NCBI RefSeq assembly: GCF_004208415.1
Contig: NZ_CP035758.1
Location: forward strand, 868,001 to 932,000
DNA from: Ktedonosporobacter rubrisoli
Lineage (GTDB): Bacteria > Chloroflexota > Ktedonobacteria > Ktedonobacterales > Ktedonobacteraceae
Direction of reading: 5' to 3'
Length of the DNA stretch: 64,000 nucleotides
The notes under the pieces are model-generated. The model was not told the origin of the DNA. It saw only the letters and a list, made by a program, of their open reading frames with translations, and did not search any database. Both the position numbers and the translations under genes were made by a program. Of this stretch, positions 16,891 to 24,565 are shown piece after piece (position 1 is the first letter of the stretch; each line of letters begins with the position of its first letter).

Positions 16891-17400
16891 CTATGACAGC
16901 GGTTCCGGTAAGGTTTCTGGTTGCGTCCACGTGCCCATTTCAGCAAAATATTCTTTTATTACCGCTTCCATATCCATGCAGTATGCTTTCAGCGCATCGC
17001 CCATGTCTATCTCAATCCTCTTGATAATAGCCTCGCCTTTCTTGGGCGGGAGATGTTCCTTTTCATTGAAAACCTGGATATAAATGCAGGTTTCCCGGCG
17101 AATGGACAGGATCAACTCCTGCAAGTGCTCACCGTAAATCTTCACCACCAGGTTATGAAACACCAGGGCGGCATTCTTTCCCAGCCGGTTATACACCGGG
17201 AATACGAAATGCATGTACTTCGGGGCGATATGGGACTTCAGGCTGTCCAGTATCTCAAAGCTGCCTGTGGGCGCTGTCCGTATCCACTCGGCCTCGTCAT
17301 CGCTGCCATTGCTTTTGCCGTGCGGCGGCTCCCCCTTCCTGGCAGCAAATGCCTTGTACGGCTTCTTTTTTCGAGGCAGCAACGAGAATGGATCAAACAT
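16891..17400 (-). CDS. unknown element protein, divergent paralogue of 15294-15752
   Basis: 169 residues from ATG 17400 (AAGGA 9 bases upstream); the in-frame ATG at 17409 directly abuts the Shine-Dalgarno and is unlikely. It begins MFDPFSLLPRKKKPYKAF, reminiscent of the DPLxxFRR start of two downstream genes. The body shows LVFHNLVVKIYGEHLQEL and CIYIQVFNEKEH, which align with the 152-residue protein at 15294-15752. No membrane segment or catalytic motif is visible. Confidence 0.55.
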   Translation of the reverse strand: MFDPFSLLPRKKKPYKAFAARKGEPPHGKSNGSDDEAEWIRTAPTGSFEILDSLKSHIAPKYMHFVFPVYNRLGKNAALVFHNLVVKIYGEHLQELILSIRRETCIYIQVFNEKEHLPPKKGEAIIKRIEIDMGDALKAYCMDMEAVIKEYFAEMGTWTQPETLPEPLS

Positions 17401-17473
17401 CGTGTGCATTCCTTATGCTAAAGTCGATTTACAGTTGGCGCGGAGCAATTCAGCCGATAGTCTGTGGCGGCAT

Positions 17474-17695
17474 TTACCCTTCAGGCTCTCCATCCCCATC
17501 AGGGTCATTCTCCCTGTCCCGGTGACGGGTTGGAACGTATTTCTGCCACGTATCCTTCACTATAGAGTGGCCCAACCCATATTCCTGAATCTCTCCATAT
17601 TCCCTAATCTGGCGCTCAAACTCCTTCACCAGATCGCTCGTCAGCGGGTCTTGCGCTCTTCGTTTCTCCTCCTCCCAGGATAACGGTTCAGACAT
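17474..17695 (-). CDS. small protein duplicating the relaxase C-terminal tail
   Basis: 73 residues from ATG 17695 (AAGGA placed as in the neighbouring gene); an ATG at 17704 overlaps the binding site. It starts MSEPLSWEEEKRRAQDPL and continues REYGEIQEYGLG and VKDTWQKYVPTR. The relaxase ends with QAQDPLMSEI..., RQYGEIQEYGLG and VKDTWQEYVVNR, so this gene is a stand-alone copy of the relaxase tail. It lacks the roughly 15-residue insert after YGLG present in the relaxase. It lies 85 bases downstream of the relaxase gene. A role as a decoy or docking partner at the coupling protein is inference. Confidence 0.6.
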   Translation of the reverse strand: MSEPLSWEEEKRRAQDPLTSDLVKEFERQIREYGEIQEYGLGHSIVKDTWQKYVPTRHRDRENDPDGDGEPEG

Positions 17696-17780
17696 CGAGG
17701 GCATTCCTTATTCTAAAAGTGGCTGTACGGGGCGTTGAACTGTCGCATATTATGGCTTCGGGTGGGGGCTTACCCTATAT

Positions 17781-19082
17781 CTACCTTTCATGCTCTATAT
17801 CCTTATCATGATCATTATTTCTGGACTGGTAGCGATTTACCACATATTCCTGCCATGTGTCTTTTACTGCTTCAACAGTATCATAGTACAAATTCGCAAA
17901 TTTGACGAGTGTTTTATCAAACCAGCTTTTACCTAAGCCGTATTCCTGAATCTCCCCATACTGCCTAATCTGGCGCACAAACTCTTTCGTAATCTCGCTC
18001 ATCAGCGGATCTTGCGCTTGGAATGGTTCCTCCTCCAGAGCAGGCGGCGGTTGCGCCTCCGGGGCAGGCTCCTCCTGGGTCAGGAAAGCAAAACTGTTTT
18101 CCGGTGCATACGCAGCAACCGGGTCGAGGATTGCGCCCGTCACATCCGTCTGGGCCATGTCTTGCACCAGCGCCTTCTCTTCCTTCCAGCTTAGTGCAGG
18201 TTCCGGTGCTTCCTGGCTAATAGAGATGGGGGAATCTTCGATTGCCGGTTCCAGCTCCGGCTCTAAAAACGCGCTTTTCAGCTCGCGGACTCTCTCCGCC
18301 TGAAGGGCCGCAATCTCCCCGGTGAGCTGGTCAATCCTCCAGTTGCTTTCCCGGATGGCGCGGTTGCGGTCGCCGCGAGAGGTAGCGATCCCCTGCCGCT
18401 CCAACGCGCTCGCCGCTTCGCCCAGATGAATCATCGGCGTGCGGTCAATGCCCCTGTCCTTGTAGCTCCGGTGATCCACCCGTTCGTCTATCCCCGCATC
18501 TTCCAGGTAGTCATTAATAATATCCGCGACCGCTTCCCGGATACGGATGATTTCCTGCGGGCCGGTCTTTTTATCATCCAGCACACGGGTCTTTGCGCCT
18601 AATCCGTTTTCATCTATCTCCCGTGTCGTGAACCAGAGGTGCGCGTGCCAGTTTCTATCATCGCCGTGGCGGTCGGGCGCATGGACACTCGCTATCACGG
18701 CAACCCCATAACGCTCGGCAAGAAAATCCGCCACTTCATGCGTTATTTGCTCGCGCCCTGCCGCATCCGCTTCAGAGGGCAAGGAAAACCTGCCGGTGCG
18801 TGCCGTGCGGCTATTCTTCCGCGTGTCCTGCGCCTGGGCTTCGTTCGTTAAGGCGTCAATATCAAACGTCCATTCCGGCACTTTTCCCTGCGCGGTGATA
18901 AACCATTGCTCGACGCCGCCCTTGCGCGTGTAGTCGGACGGCTCGTAATTGGGGGAGGCTTCCAGTTCCCTGTCATAGAGCTTGGTGCCGGTGATATAGG
19001 CGGCGGCTCCGACCGCAGTGCGCACCCCGGATCGACTGATGACGCCGATATCGCAACTGTACCAGTTGGCATCCACTACCAT
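17781..19082 (-). CDS. MobQ-type (MobA/MobL) relaxase
   Basis: 433 residues after GGGGAGGA. The N-terminal part GVISRSGVRTAVGAAAYITG matches the ISRSxGRSAVxAAAYR start of MobA/MobL relaxases. The metal-binding segment VHAPDRHGDDRNWHAHLWF gives the HxH signature, followed by DHRSYKDRGID. After about residue 270 there is a coiled region, then a tail with SWKEEKALVQDMAQ, an acidic linker and the YGEIQEYGLG...VKDTWQEYV end that is duplicated in the next gene. The enzyme nicks oriT, stays bound to the 5' end and pilots the strand. The oriT with a MobQ nic core lies directly upstream (19254-19265), which supports the assignment. Confidence 0.9.
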   Translation of the reverse strand: MVVDANWYSCDIGVISRSGVRTAVGAAAYITGTKLYDRELEASPNYEPSDYTRKGGVEQWFITAQGKVPEWTFDIDALTNEAQAQDTRKNSRTARTGRFSLPSEADAAGREQITHEVADFLAERYGVAVIASVHAPDRHGDDRNWHAHLWFTTREIDENGLGAKTRVLDDKKTGPQEIIRIREAVADIINDYLEDAGIDERVDHRSYKDRGIDRTPMIHLGEAASALERQGIATSRGDRNRAIRESNWRIDQLTGEIAALQAERVRELKSAFLEPELEPAIEDSPISISQEAPEPALSWKEEKALVQDMAQTDVTGAILDPVAAYAPENSFAFLTQEEPAPEAQPPPALEEEPFQAQDPLMSEITKEFVRQIRQYGEIQEYGLGKSWFDKTLVKFANLYYDTVEAVKDTWQEYVVNRYQSRNNDHDKDIEHER

Positions 19083-19140
19083 GCTATTTTCCTCCCCTGG
19101 AAAACCGCATTGGCGGCTTTAAGAAAATAGCACCTATCAA

Positions 19141-19320
19141 GGCAATAACTCGCAATTTGCAGTATTGCCTTCGCGCCCTGGCGCGATGTGTTGGGTAAGC
19201 CTTCGGCAAGGGGAAACTCCCCTTTTGAGAACGCACTGCAAACTGCGTTTGCGTAGGTGCGCCCTTCGGTCGTTTCGGCTACCGGAAATGTCGTTATATT
19301 TCGCATAGGTAACGCCATTT
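19141..19320. other. oriT, MobQ/IncQ-like, with palindrome array
   Basis: Four palindromes in a row: 19141-19169 (7-bp GGCAATA arms), 19171-19186 (7-bp TCGCGCC arms), 19208-19224 (6-bp AAGGGG arms) and 19230-19249 (6-bp AACGCA arms). Directly after the last, 19254-19265 reads TAGGTGCGCCCT, nearly the core TAAGTGCGCCCT of RSF1010- and pIP501-type origins. An inverted repeat immediately before the core is the standard layout. By analogy the nick would fall at about 19261, after TGCG. The relaxase and a TraD-like gene diverge from here. Confidence 0.82.
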
Positions 19321-19471
19321 TCCCCTTGCGGGTTTACGCTATTTGGGTATCAACAGAGGTCGTTCTCCCCTGACGGGTATATGCTACTTCAACATTACAG
19401 CATGCTATCTGACGCTAGATGCTATATTATATAATTACGCATCCAGGTGCAGCTATTTTTTCAGGGGCAAT

Positions 19472-19545
19472 TCCCGACCGGAACGACCGAAAGAGCCAAA
19501 TAAAAAAGCGATGCGGCGTGAACCTATCATAAAATGTTCACTGGT
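19472..19545 (+). pseudogene. deleted duplicate of the TraD-like gene start
   Basis: CCCGACCG...ACCGAAAGAGCC repeats the beginning of the TraD-like gene (19637-19675 region). About 10 bases later the copy jumps to GGCGTGAACC, which matches the intact gene near 19818. Translated it gives RPERPKEPNKK fused to MRREPIIK, against RPRRPKEPKKK and QRREPVRK. It is a relic with an internal deletion, located between oriT and the working copy. Confidence 0.55.
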
Positions 19546-19625
19546 TTCCAGACGGCTCCAGGAGTATCCTTTGTCCTGGAGTGTAGCCATGCTTGCATGT
19601 GCAATTCTCGAAAGGCAGGTTGGAA

Positions 19626-20030
19626 ATGTCAGACAGCACCCGACCGAGAAGACCGAAAGAGCCGAAAAAAAAGAGCGCCAGATTAACCAATATAGACGCG
19701 CAGATAGCCGCGCTACAGAGAGAAAGAGAAACGGAAGCGAAGCGCATCAATGAAGAGGAATACAAAAAGGACACGCGCCGCAAAATCCTTATGGGTCAGG
19801 CGGTGCTGAAAGAGGCGCAACGGCGTGAACCCGTCAGAAAGTTTATGTACAATCTCCTGAACAGGGATTTGACACGGCCTGGGGACAGGGCGCTGTTTGA
19901 TGACCTGATGGAGGAATGGGGAATGCCGCGCCTGCCCCCGCTGGATTCTATCCCGCCGACTCCGGTATCTGGCGGGCCGGTGGATGGACAGGCACCGGAG
20001 GAGAATACGCCGGAAATGGAAGATGCGTAG
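19626..20030 (+). CDS. TraD/MobC-like relaxosome accessory protein
   Basis: 134 residues from ATG 19626. It has a basic start (RPRRPKEPKKKSARLT), a coiled segment (IDAQIAALQRERETEAKR), then KKDTRRKILMGQAVLKEA and LTRPGDRALFDDL. The coil-plus-TRRKILxG arrangement is typical of small TraD/TraC or MobC-type proteins of conjugative plasmids that help the relaxase at oriT. It is transcribed away from oriT, opposite to the relaxase, like traC/traD opposite traA in Agrobacterium plasmids. The tail is acidic and Pro-rich. A damaged copy of its start lies upstream. Confidence 0.65.
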   Translation: MSDSTRPRRPKEPKKKSARLTNIDAQIAALQRERETEAKRINEEEYKKDTRRKILMGQAVLKEAQRREPVRKFMYNLLNRDLTRPGDRALFDDLMEEWGMPRLPPLDSIPPTPVSGGPVDGQAPEENTPEMEDA

Positions 20031-20083
20031 CCGGTAAGAGACGGGCGATGCACTGCTACGGCACCTGAGAAGAGAGGGAACGG

Positions 20084-20350
20084 CTACCGGTCATCTCCTT
20101 TGCTACGGTGCAGCAGCCTGAACCAGTAGTTCGTCCATAGGCTCTTATTATAGTATTCTATCTTTTTCTTGTATTCCATCTTTCTCTCGGCCTCTGTGGC
20201 TCTGCGCCGGGGATGCGGATGTCTGGGACGCTGATGCCGGGAAGGGGGATAATGGGAATGCGGATTCTGGGGCACGAACCAGAGTATCAGAACGGCTGCC
20301 GCGACCGACACCCAGAAAATGGTATCTATATTCTTTAAGAAGAAAGCCAT
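20084..20350 (-). CDS. small single-pass membrane protein
   Basis: 88 residues after AAAGGATA. One N-terminal membrane helix (IFWVSVAAAVLILWFV, about 11-26) is followed by a His/Pro/Arg-rich stretch (HYPPSRHQRPRHPHPRRR) and a basic, aromatic tail (KKIEYYNKSLWTNYWFRLLH). The His-rich part could bind metal or nucleic acid; no family was recognised. It is the last of a minus-strand group with the genes at 20362 and 20697. Confidence 0.55.
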   Translation of the reverse strand: MAFFLKNIDTIFWVSVAAAVLILWFVPQNPHSHYPPSRHQRPRHPHPRRRATEAERKMEYKKKIEYYNKSLWTNYWFRLLHRSKGDDR

Positions 20351-20361
20351 ACACTATCCTT

Positions 20362-20637
20362 TCACATTTGGGTTTGAGGTAAAGGGCGGGAGTTACCGTG
20401 CCTGCGCTCCGCGTTGGCAATAACCTCAAAGTCACCGTAGTATTTGCCTTCCCAGGGGATTAAATCCTCCCCCTTCGGGGTTAAATCTTCACGCTCTCCG
20501 TTTCGGACGATCCATATAGTGCCATACGTAAACCCTACGCAATCGCATTCTATGCGCGGGCCATCAAAGCCCCAGCTTTCCATTTGTTCGTCAGGTGTAT
20601 TCCTGCCGTGATAGAGATGAAGTATTACCGTTGTCAT
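20362..20637 (-). CDS. unknown small protein
   Basis: 91 residues after AAAGGACA. Features are MTTVILHLYHGRN, WGFDGPRIECDCVGFTYG with a CxC pair, and GTIWIVRNGE. The pattern of strands suggests a compact beta-rich fold. I have a faint memory of similar small proteins next to DUF736 genes on integrative elements, but cannot name a family. It lies 59 bases downstream of the DUF736 gene on the same strand. Confidence 0.5.
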   Translation of the reverse strand: MTTVILHLYHGRNTPDEQMESWGFDGPRIECDCVGFTYGTIWIVRNGEREDLTPKGEDLIPWEGKYYGDFEVIANAERRHGNSRPLPQTQM

Positions 20638-20696
20638 AAAATGTCCTTTCCATTTCGGGTTTGAATGAGGGCGGCAGCGCTGCCGCCCTCCGGGCT

Positions 20697-21044
20697 TTAG
20701 AATTCCTGTCCGCTATCGGGCTGGGTACTCTTCGCCTTTGACTTGCGCCGCGCACGGTTCCAGGTGAGAACGTAGTCGCCGGTATCCGTCTTGTGGAGGA
20801 AGCAATTCCTCAGAGAGACGCTGGGATCTTCGATGGCGACGGACAGGTACGCCTTGCCGGTATTCTCGCTGGACTGCTTCCAGGCTACTCCCATCTCGCG
20901 GCCCGCTGCGGTCAAGACCCGGAAATCGGGAGCCTTGCCTGACCTGCTGTTGATGGGTTCGATAACGGCCTCTGCGGTGAATAAGAGCGTTTCGATGGTG
21001 CCTTCATAGCCTTTTTTCGTTTTCTTGAAATTTCCGATAATCAT
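20697..21044 (-). CDS. DUF736 family protein
   Basis: 115 residues after AAGGAG. Family signatures in order: IIGNFKKTKKGYEGTIETL, APDFRVL, EMGVAWKQSSENTGKAYLSV, ED and YVLTWNRARR. DUF736 proteins are short beta-rich proteins found almost only on conjugative plasmids and integrative elements, often near transfer or replication genes. Their biochemical role is unknown. The basic tail (RARRKSKAKS) suggests nucleic-acid contact. Confidence 0.8.
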   Translation of the reverse strand: MIIGNFKKTKKGYEGTIETLLFTAEAVIEPINSRSGKAPDFRVLTAAGREMGVAWKQSSENTGKAYLSVAIEDPSVSLRNCFLHKTDTGDYVLTWNRARRKSKAKSTQPDSGQEF

Positions 21045-21630
21045 AACGTTTCTCCTTTTTCAGTTGCGAGGTCACACCATGTAACCTCTTGACGGCAACC
21101 GAGAAGGCGGGGTCGCTGCACGCTGCAACCTGAATTTTGTCTATCCGCGAGGAATGGCAACGTCAGGGGAAAATTATGGTTCGCGGCGTGCGGGGAGTTT
21201 GCCAGGTTAAGCCGGTGAAAGAGGTTTCTGGCTGTGCGAGCCTGAAAAAGGAAATCCGATGTGATGGCCTGGAAATAAGAAAACAGGGAAACATGGCGGC
21301 AAGGCATAGAGCGCTTGTGATACGCACCTGGAGGCCATGAAACCCGCAACGCGCCGGGCGGGGCTAGCTTCCGGTTCCGGTATCCTGGCCTAGTGGCCGT
21401 GAACGGGTAGCGCGGTATGAGGAAAACAGGGGGCAGGAGTGGCAAGGGATATCGCTTCGTCATCGGTGAAGCCCTCACCGCTTCTATTGTTGCGTTCCGC
21501 GTCCATGCTGGTACACGGTGCATTGTTCTCACGGAGGCGATGCACAGCCAATCAAGGGCATTGTGCCACCCGATGCTACAGGGCAGTTCTCAATGACTGG
21601 ATGGGTGTGGAGAAGCAGCAGGCACCGCCG
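21045..21630. other. gene-poor region inside the element
   Basis: No open frame here has a convincing ribosome-binding site or protein-like composition. The DUF736 promoter should lie near 21050-21130. The stretch is richer in G+C than most other gaps and may hold decayed coding sequence. Confidence 0.35.
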
Positions 21631-21984
21631 CTATGGGTCGGGATGCCTGGCATTTTCTACCAGGAACGTGCGCAGTTCCTCACAACGGGCAAGCACTTCA
21701 TCCCGCTGCGGCGTTTGCTGGATCTTCTCCCTGGCCTGGGCCGTAAACACGGTGATGGCAGCCTCAATATATCCCACGTCGCTGCGGTTAAGCGCCGTGA
21801 AGCCGGTTTCAGGAAGCAGTTGCAGTTTCACCAGCAAGAGCTGGACTTCCACAATCTGCCGCGTGCGCCTGACTGATGGTGCGGTGAAGTTCCATAAATG
21901 CCGCTCATAAAAATACAAAATACAGGAAACCGCCTGGAGATGGCTGCGCGTCATTCCCGCAACCGGCTCGTTGCTTTCTTCCAC
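21631..21984 (-). CDS. unknown helical protein, distant paralogue of 22002-22403
   Basis: 117 residues from a GTG start (AAGGAG 7 bases upstream). Helical throughout, e.g. HLQAVSCILYFYERHLWNF and IVEVQLLLVKLQLL. Its second half (ALNRSDVGYIEAAITVF...CEELRTFLV) follows the same pattern as the neighbour (PLDYNEIHLLHTSCAMY...CIQLCKQLALVV), so the two are probably ancient duplicates. It starts 17 bases after the upstream stop. No function is known. Confidence 0.5.
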   Translation of the reverse strand: MEESNEPVAGMTRSHLQAVSCILYFYERHLWNFTAPSVRRTRQIVEVQLLLVKLQLLPETGFTALNRSDVGYIEAAITVFTAQAREKIQQTPQRDEVLARCEELRTFLVENARHPDP

Positions 21985-22001
21985 GAACGTGCTCCTTTCC
22001 G

Positions 22002-22403
22002 CTAATGCTGGCTACGTACTTCTTTGTCTACATGTTCGACCACGAGCGCTAATTGCTTGCAGAGCTGTATGCACGGAGGGATCAAAGTATATTGGTGAGT
22101 GAACTTCAGTTCGATAAGATACATCGCGCAGCTTGTGTGCAGCAGATGTATCTCGTTATAGTCCAGTGGCGTTTCCTCATGCCATTCCTCGCGCTCCAGC
22201 ATTTCGTTCAGTTTGGCCTTTAGCCCGGCAACGACTTCTTTAGCAAAGGGCAGATTCGGGGTTTTATCAGGCTCACAGCGCAGAAAAGCTTCAAAAAAAT
22301 GCAGTGCGTCTTTCAGGAGCCTGACGGTCAGCAAGCTGAAAAATATCTTCGAGTCAGGTTGTGATTGTTGCGTGTGCCGTTTGCGACGGTTTTTTCTGCT
22401 CAA
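22002..22403 (-). CDS. unknown helical protein, distant paralogue of 21631-21984
   Basis: 133 residues from a TTG start with GGAAGTGG upstream. A basic start (SRKNRRKRHTQQ) is followed by helices (LLTVRLLKDALHFFEAFLR, EVVAGLKAKLNEML) and a Cys-containing end (IQLCKQLALVVEHV). It is paired with the next gene (17-base gap) in a two-gene operon. It faces the divergent XRE gene at 22543, which could regulate it. Confidence 0.5.
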   Translation of the reverse strand: MSRKNRRKRHTQQSQPDSKIFFSLLTVRLLKDALHFFEAFLRCEPDKTPNLPFAKEVVAGLKAKLNEMLEREEWHEETPLDYNEIHLLHTSCAMYLIELKFTHQYTLIPPCIQLCKQLALVVEHVDKEVRSQH

Positions 22404-22542
22404 GATGTCACCACTTCCATCCGATAGATAATATAAAGGCTGATAAGTAAAGGCTTATGCTTAAGGGTACTAATACGTGGCTCCTTACGCTAGCCCGCCT
22501 CTTTTGGTATGCTAATGCAATCAAGCCTATGGAGACAACGCA

Positions 22543-22770
22543 TTGATTTATATACGCCTGAAAGAGATCGCCCAGGAAAAGGGATTCTCGCAGGGCAAAT
22601 TATCCAGAGCCAGCGATGTCGATGATAATACCATCAAACGGATTTACCGGAATCCGACCGCCACGGTCACAACCGAAACGCTGAGCAAGCTGGCGAAAGC
22701 GCTGGGCGTGTCGGTGCATGAACTTATCACGGAAGTCCCGGACGAACCGGCAGTGGAAGGTCAGCGCTGA
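22543..22770 (+). CDS. XRE-family transcriptional regulator (single HTH)
   Basis: 75 residues from a TTG start with GGAG 8 bases upstream. A Cro/C1-type helix-turn-helix spans residues 3-62: RLKEIAQEKGFSQGKLSRAS, DDNTIKRIYRNP and LSKLAKALGVSVHELI. It has no further domain. It is divergent from the two-gene unit at 21631-22403 and convergent with the 59-codon gene, overlapping its end by 10 bases. Probably a local repressor of element genes. Confidence 0.75.
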   Translation: MIYIRLKEIAQEKGFSQGKLSRASDVDDNTIKRIYRNPTATVTTETLSKLAKALGVSVHELITEVPDEPAVEGQR

Positions 22771-22940
22771 CTTCCCTGCTGGCGTTTCCGTTCGTCCTCC
22801 AGATACACCTGCACGAGCCGCCTGCCTGTGGCATCCGCCGTTCGCTTCAGCCGTGCGAACCGCTCCTCACTCGTTTCCTTCCTCACATGCACTGCCGGGA
22901 TAGGCTGGGTGGATTGGTTGATACGAAACTGCTTAGTCAT
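22761..22940 (-). CDS. short basic protein (59 residues)
   Basis: The reverse strand from ATG 22940 reads MTKQFRINQSTQPIPAVHV, then RKETSEERFARLKRTADATG and RRLVQVYLEDERKRQQ, with a stop at 22761. It is highly charged and looks like a ribbon-helix-helix-sized or coil-forming protein. It begins 6 bases after the stop of the upstream gene (22947-23186), so the two form an operon. Its 3' end overlaps the XRE gene's end by 10 bases. Function unknown. Confidence 0.5.
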   Translation of the reverse strand: MTKQFRINQSTQPIPAVHVRKETSEERFARLKRTADATGRRLVQVYLEDERKRQQGSQR

Positions 22941-22946
22941 AATGGC

Positions 22947-23186
22947 TCAACTTCCGGGTGCCTCGCTTTCTAACGGTTCGTTCAGAGTTTCCGCGACAAG
23001 CCTGTTTGCCTCCTGTTCTCCCACGATAGTTTGTAGCTGTGCCTGGTCTTTCTGCATGTTTTCCATCTTCCGGGTGATAATTTCATGTCGGCCCACAATA
23101 GCCGGGCCATGCATAGCTAAATATGCTGATTCATAGGACAGCCGTATATTTTCAAGCAACCGGGCCACTTCGCTGTTATTCGGCAT
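22947..23186 (-). CDS. unknown small helical protein
   Basis: 79 residues from ATG 23186, chosen for GAAGAGGG upstream and because the longer frame to 23282 starts with unrelated sequence. It begins MPNNSEVARLLENIRLSYES and continues HGPAIVGRHEIITRKMENMQ, then DQAQLQTIVGEQEANRLVAE. This is one long helical hairpin. Similar small proteins seem to recur on elements of this group, but I know no function. In an operon with the 59-residue gene. Confidence 0.5.
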   Translation of the reverse strand: MPNNSEVARLLENIRLSYESAYLAMHGPAIVGRHEIITRKMENMQKDQAQLQTIVGEQEANRLVAETLNEPLESEAPGS

Positions 23187-23367
23187 AATGCCCTCTTCCC
23201 GTGTGATACAATCAAACGTGCAAAAGATAATAACCCCGTAGACAAAAGTACCGTAAAATAGTCCTCTTTGGTAGATACACATCTGTAGGTATTATCATGA
23301 AGGAGCCTTTTTAATAGTACCCCCTTAGATGTGGGTGTTGATAATTTGCAGGGCGAGAGGTGAGCAG

Positions 23368-24543
23368 ATGTATCACTACGGCATGACTATCCGGGAATAT
23401 CGTGAAAAAGCCCATATGACCCAGCAGCAGTTAGCCGATAAATGGCCGAGAAGTGAACGGTTCGGCGGCGGCGACGGCGTGACCTGGAAATATATCCAGG
23501 ATATCGAGCACGGCAGGAAACGCATTGATAATCCCCAGACGCTCCGCAAGGTCTGTGATATTCTTTCTATCCCCTACTGGAAAGTGGGACTCGCGGATTT
23601 TGACCCGTTTTCCCAGACGCTTCTGCCGGGACATGGCAAGTCCATGTATGAGGAAACCCTGGATACGGTCGAGGAACTGATACGGCAAATCTGGGCGTTG
23701 CGTTGCGCGGCCCGCATCGCGGAAGCCGATACCGGGGTCAGGAAGCTGGGCAAGTTATTCGCGTATTTCAATGAGTCCCTTCCCCCGCCTGTCCGGCTGG
23801 AGAAACGGTTCGTATTTCTCTACGTGCAGTATCTCCGGTTGAAAGCGACGGCGCTGCTGGAAAAGAAGCAGTACCAGGCCGTGATGCAGACCTATGAGGA
23901 AATATTCAAGCTGGTTGAACATGAAACCGAACCGTCCCTGAAAGCGCTGGCGCTGAAAAGCATCGGCAAAGAATTGAACCGCGAGGGCAACCACCAGGAA
24001 GCGGTAATGTATCTGGAAGACGCCAGGGACGCCGCTATCGGCGGCAGTCGCCTGCTGCGTGCGTTCATATCCTCGTACCTCATCCGCGCTTACGGCGGCC
24101 ATAAGGACGCAGTGCGGTTTGAACGCGCCGTCGCTACCGGGCTGACGCTTGCTAAGGGGCTGGACGATATCGAAGACGGCACCGATTTTATCTACTCCTG
24201 GAGCGCGGTATCCGCCATCATGGCCGAGCAGAGCTGGGGCTATATCGAGTTGGGGCAACCGGAAAAGACCCTCGCCATGCGTGATGACATCACCGAAGCC
24301 CTGCGCGTCGGCCAGGACATCCGGGTGGAAGCCTGGATACCGCTGGATTGGGCGAAAGCCTATAAAATGCTGGGAGAAATCGAGCAGTGCGTCACCGAGC
24401 TGCGCGAGTTCTACCGCCGCTGCACCATCATGGGATCGGCCCATGCGCTGAGCCATGTCAATAAGGTGCTGCGTAGCCTAGACGAAGACGGATACGGCGA
24501 TGTGCAGGAGGTGAGGGAGTTCAGGGAGGAGTTGCGGTTGTGA
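23368..24543 (+). CDS. XRE/TPR regulator
   Basis: 391 residues from ATG 23368 (GAGAGGTGA upstream; the frame extends to 23329). An N-terminal Cro/C1 helix-turn-helix (TIREYREKAHMTQQQLADKW...YIQDIEHGRKRI) carries an extra glycine-rich loop in the middle. It is followed by some 300 residues of helical TPR-like repeats (LRLKATALLEKKQYQAVMQ, KALALKSIGKELNREGNHQ). Such XRE-TPR proteins often bind peptides or sense element state, like Rap/PlcR-type regulators. It stands alone on the plus strand between unknown minus-strand genes. Confidence 0.75.
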   Translation: MYHYGMTIREYREKAHMTQQQLADKWPRSERFGGGDGVTWKYIQDIEHGRKRIDNPQTLRKVCDILSIPYWKVGLADFDPFSQTLLPGHGKSMYEETLDTVEELIRQIWALRCAARIAEADTGVRKLGKLFAYFNESLPPPVRLEKRFVFLYVQYLRLKATALLEKKQYQAVMQTYEEIFKLVEHETEPSLKALALKSIGKELNREGNHQEAVMYLEDARDAAIGGSRLLRAFISSYLIRAYGGHKDAVRFERAVATGLTLAKGLDDIEDGTDFIYSWSAVSAIMAEQSWGYIELGQPEKTLAMRDDITEALRVGQDIRVEAWIPLDWAKAYKMLGEIEQCVTELREFYRRCTIMGSAHALSHVNKVLRSLDEDGYGDVQEVREFREELRL

Positions 24544-24565
24544 ATTCACACGCATTCCCCATTTT

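Noticed and set aside
19076..19318. 80-codon minus-strand frame across the oriT
   Set aside because: It overlaps four palindromes and the nic core, so its codons are determined by DNA structure rather than by a protein; no ribosome-binding site fits.
21041..21532. 163-codon minus-strand frame in the gap before the DUF736 gene
   Set aside because: Composition is Pro/Arg-rich without any recognisable pattern, and it has no convincing ribosome-binding site.
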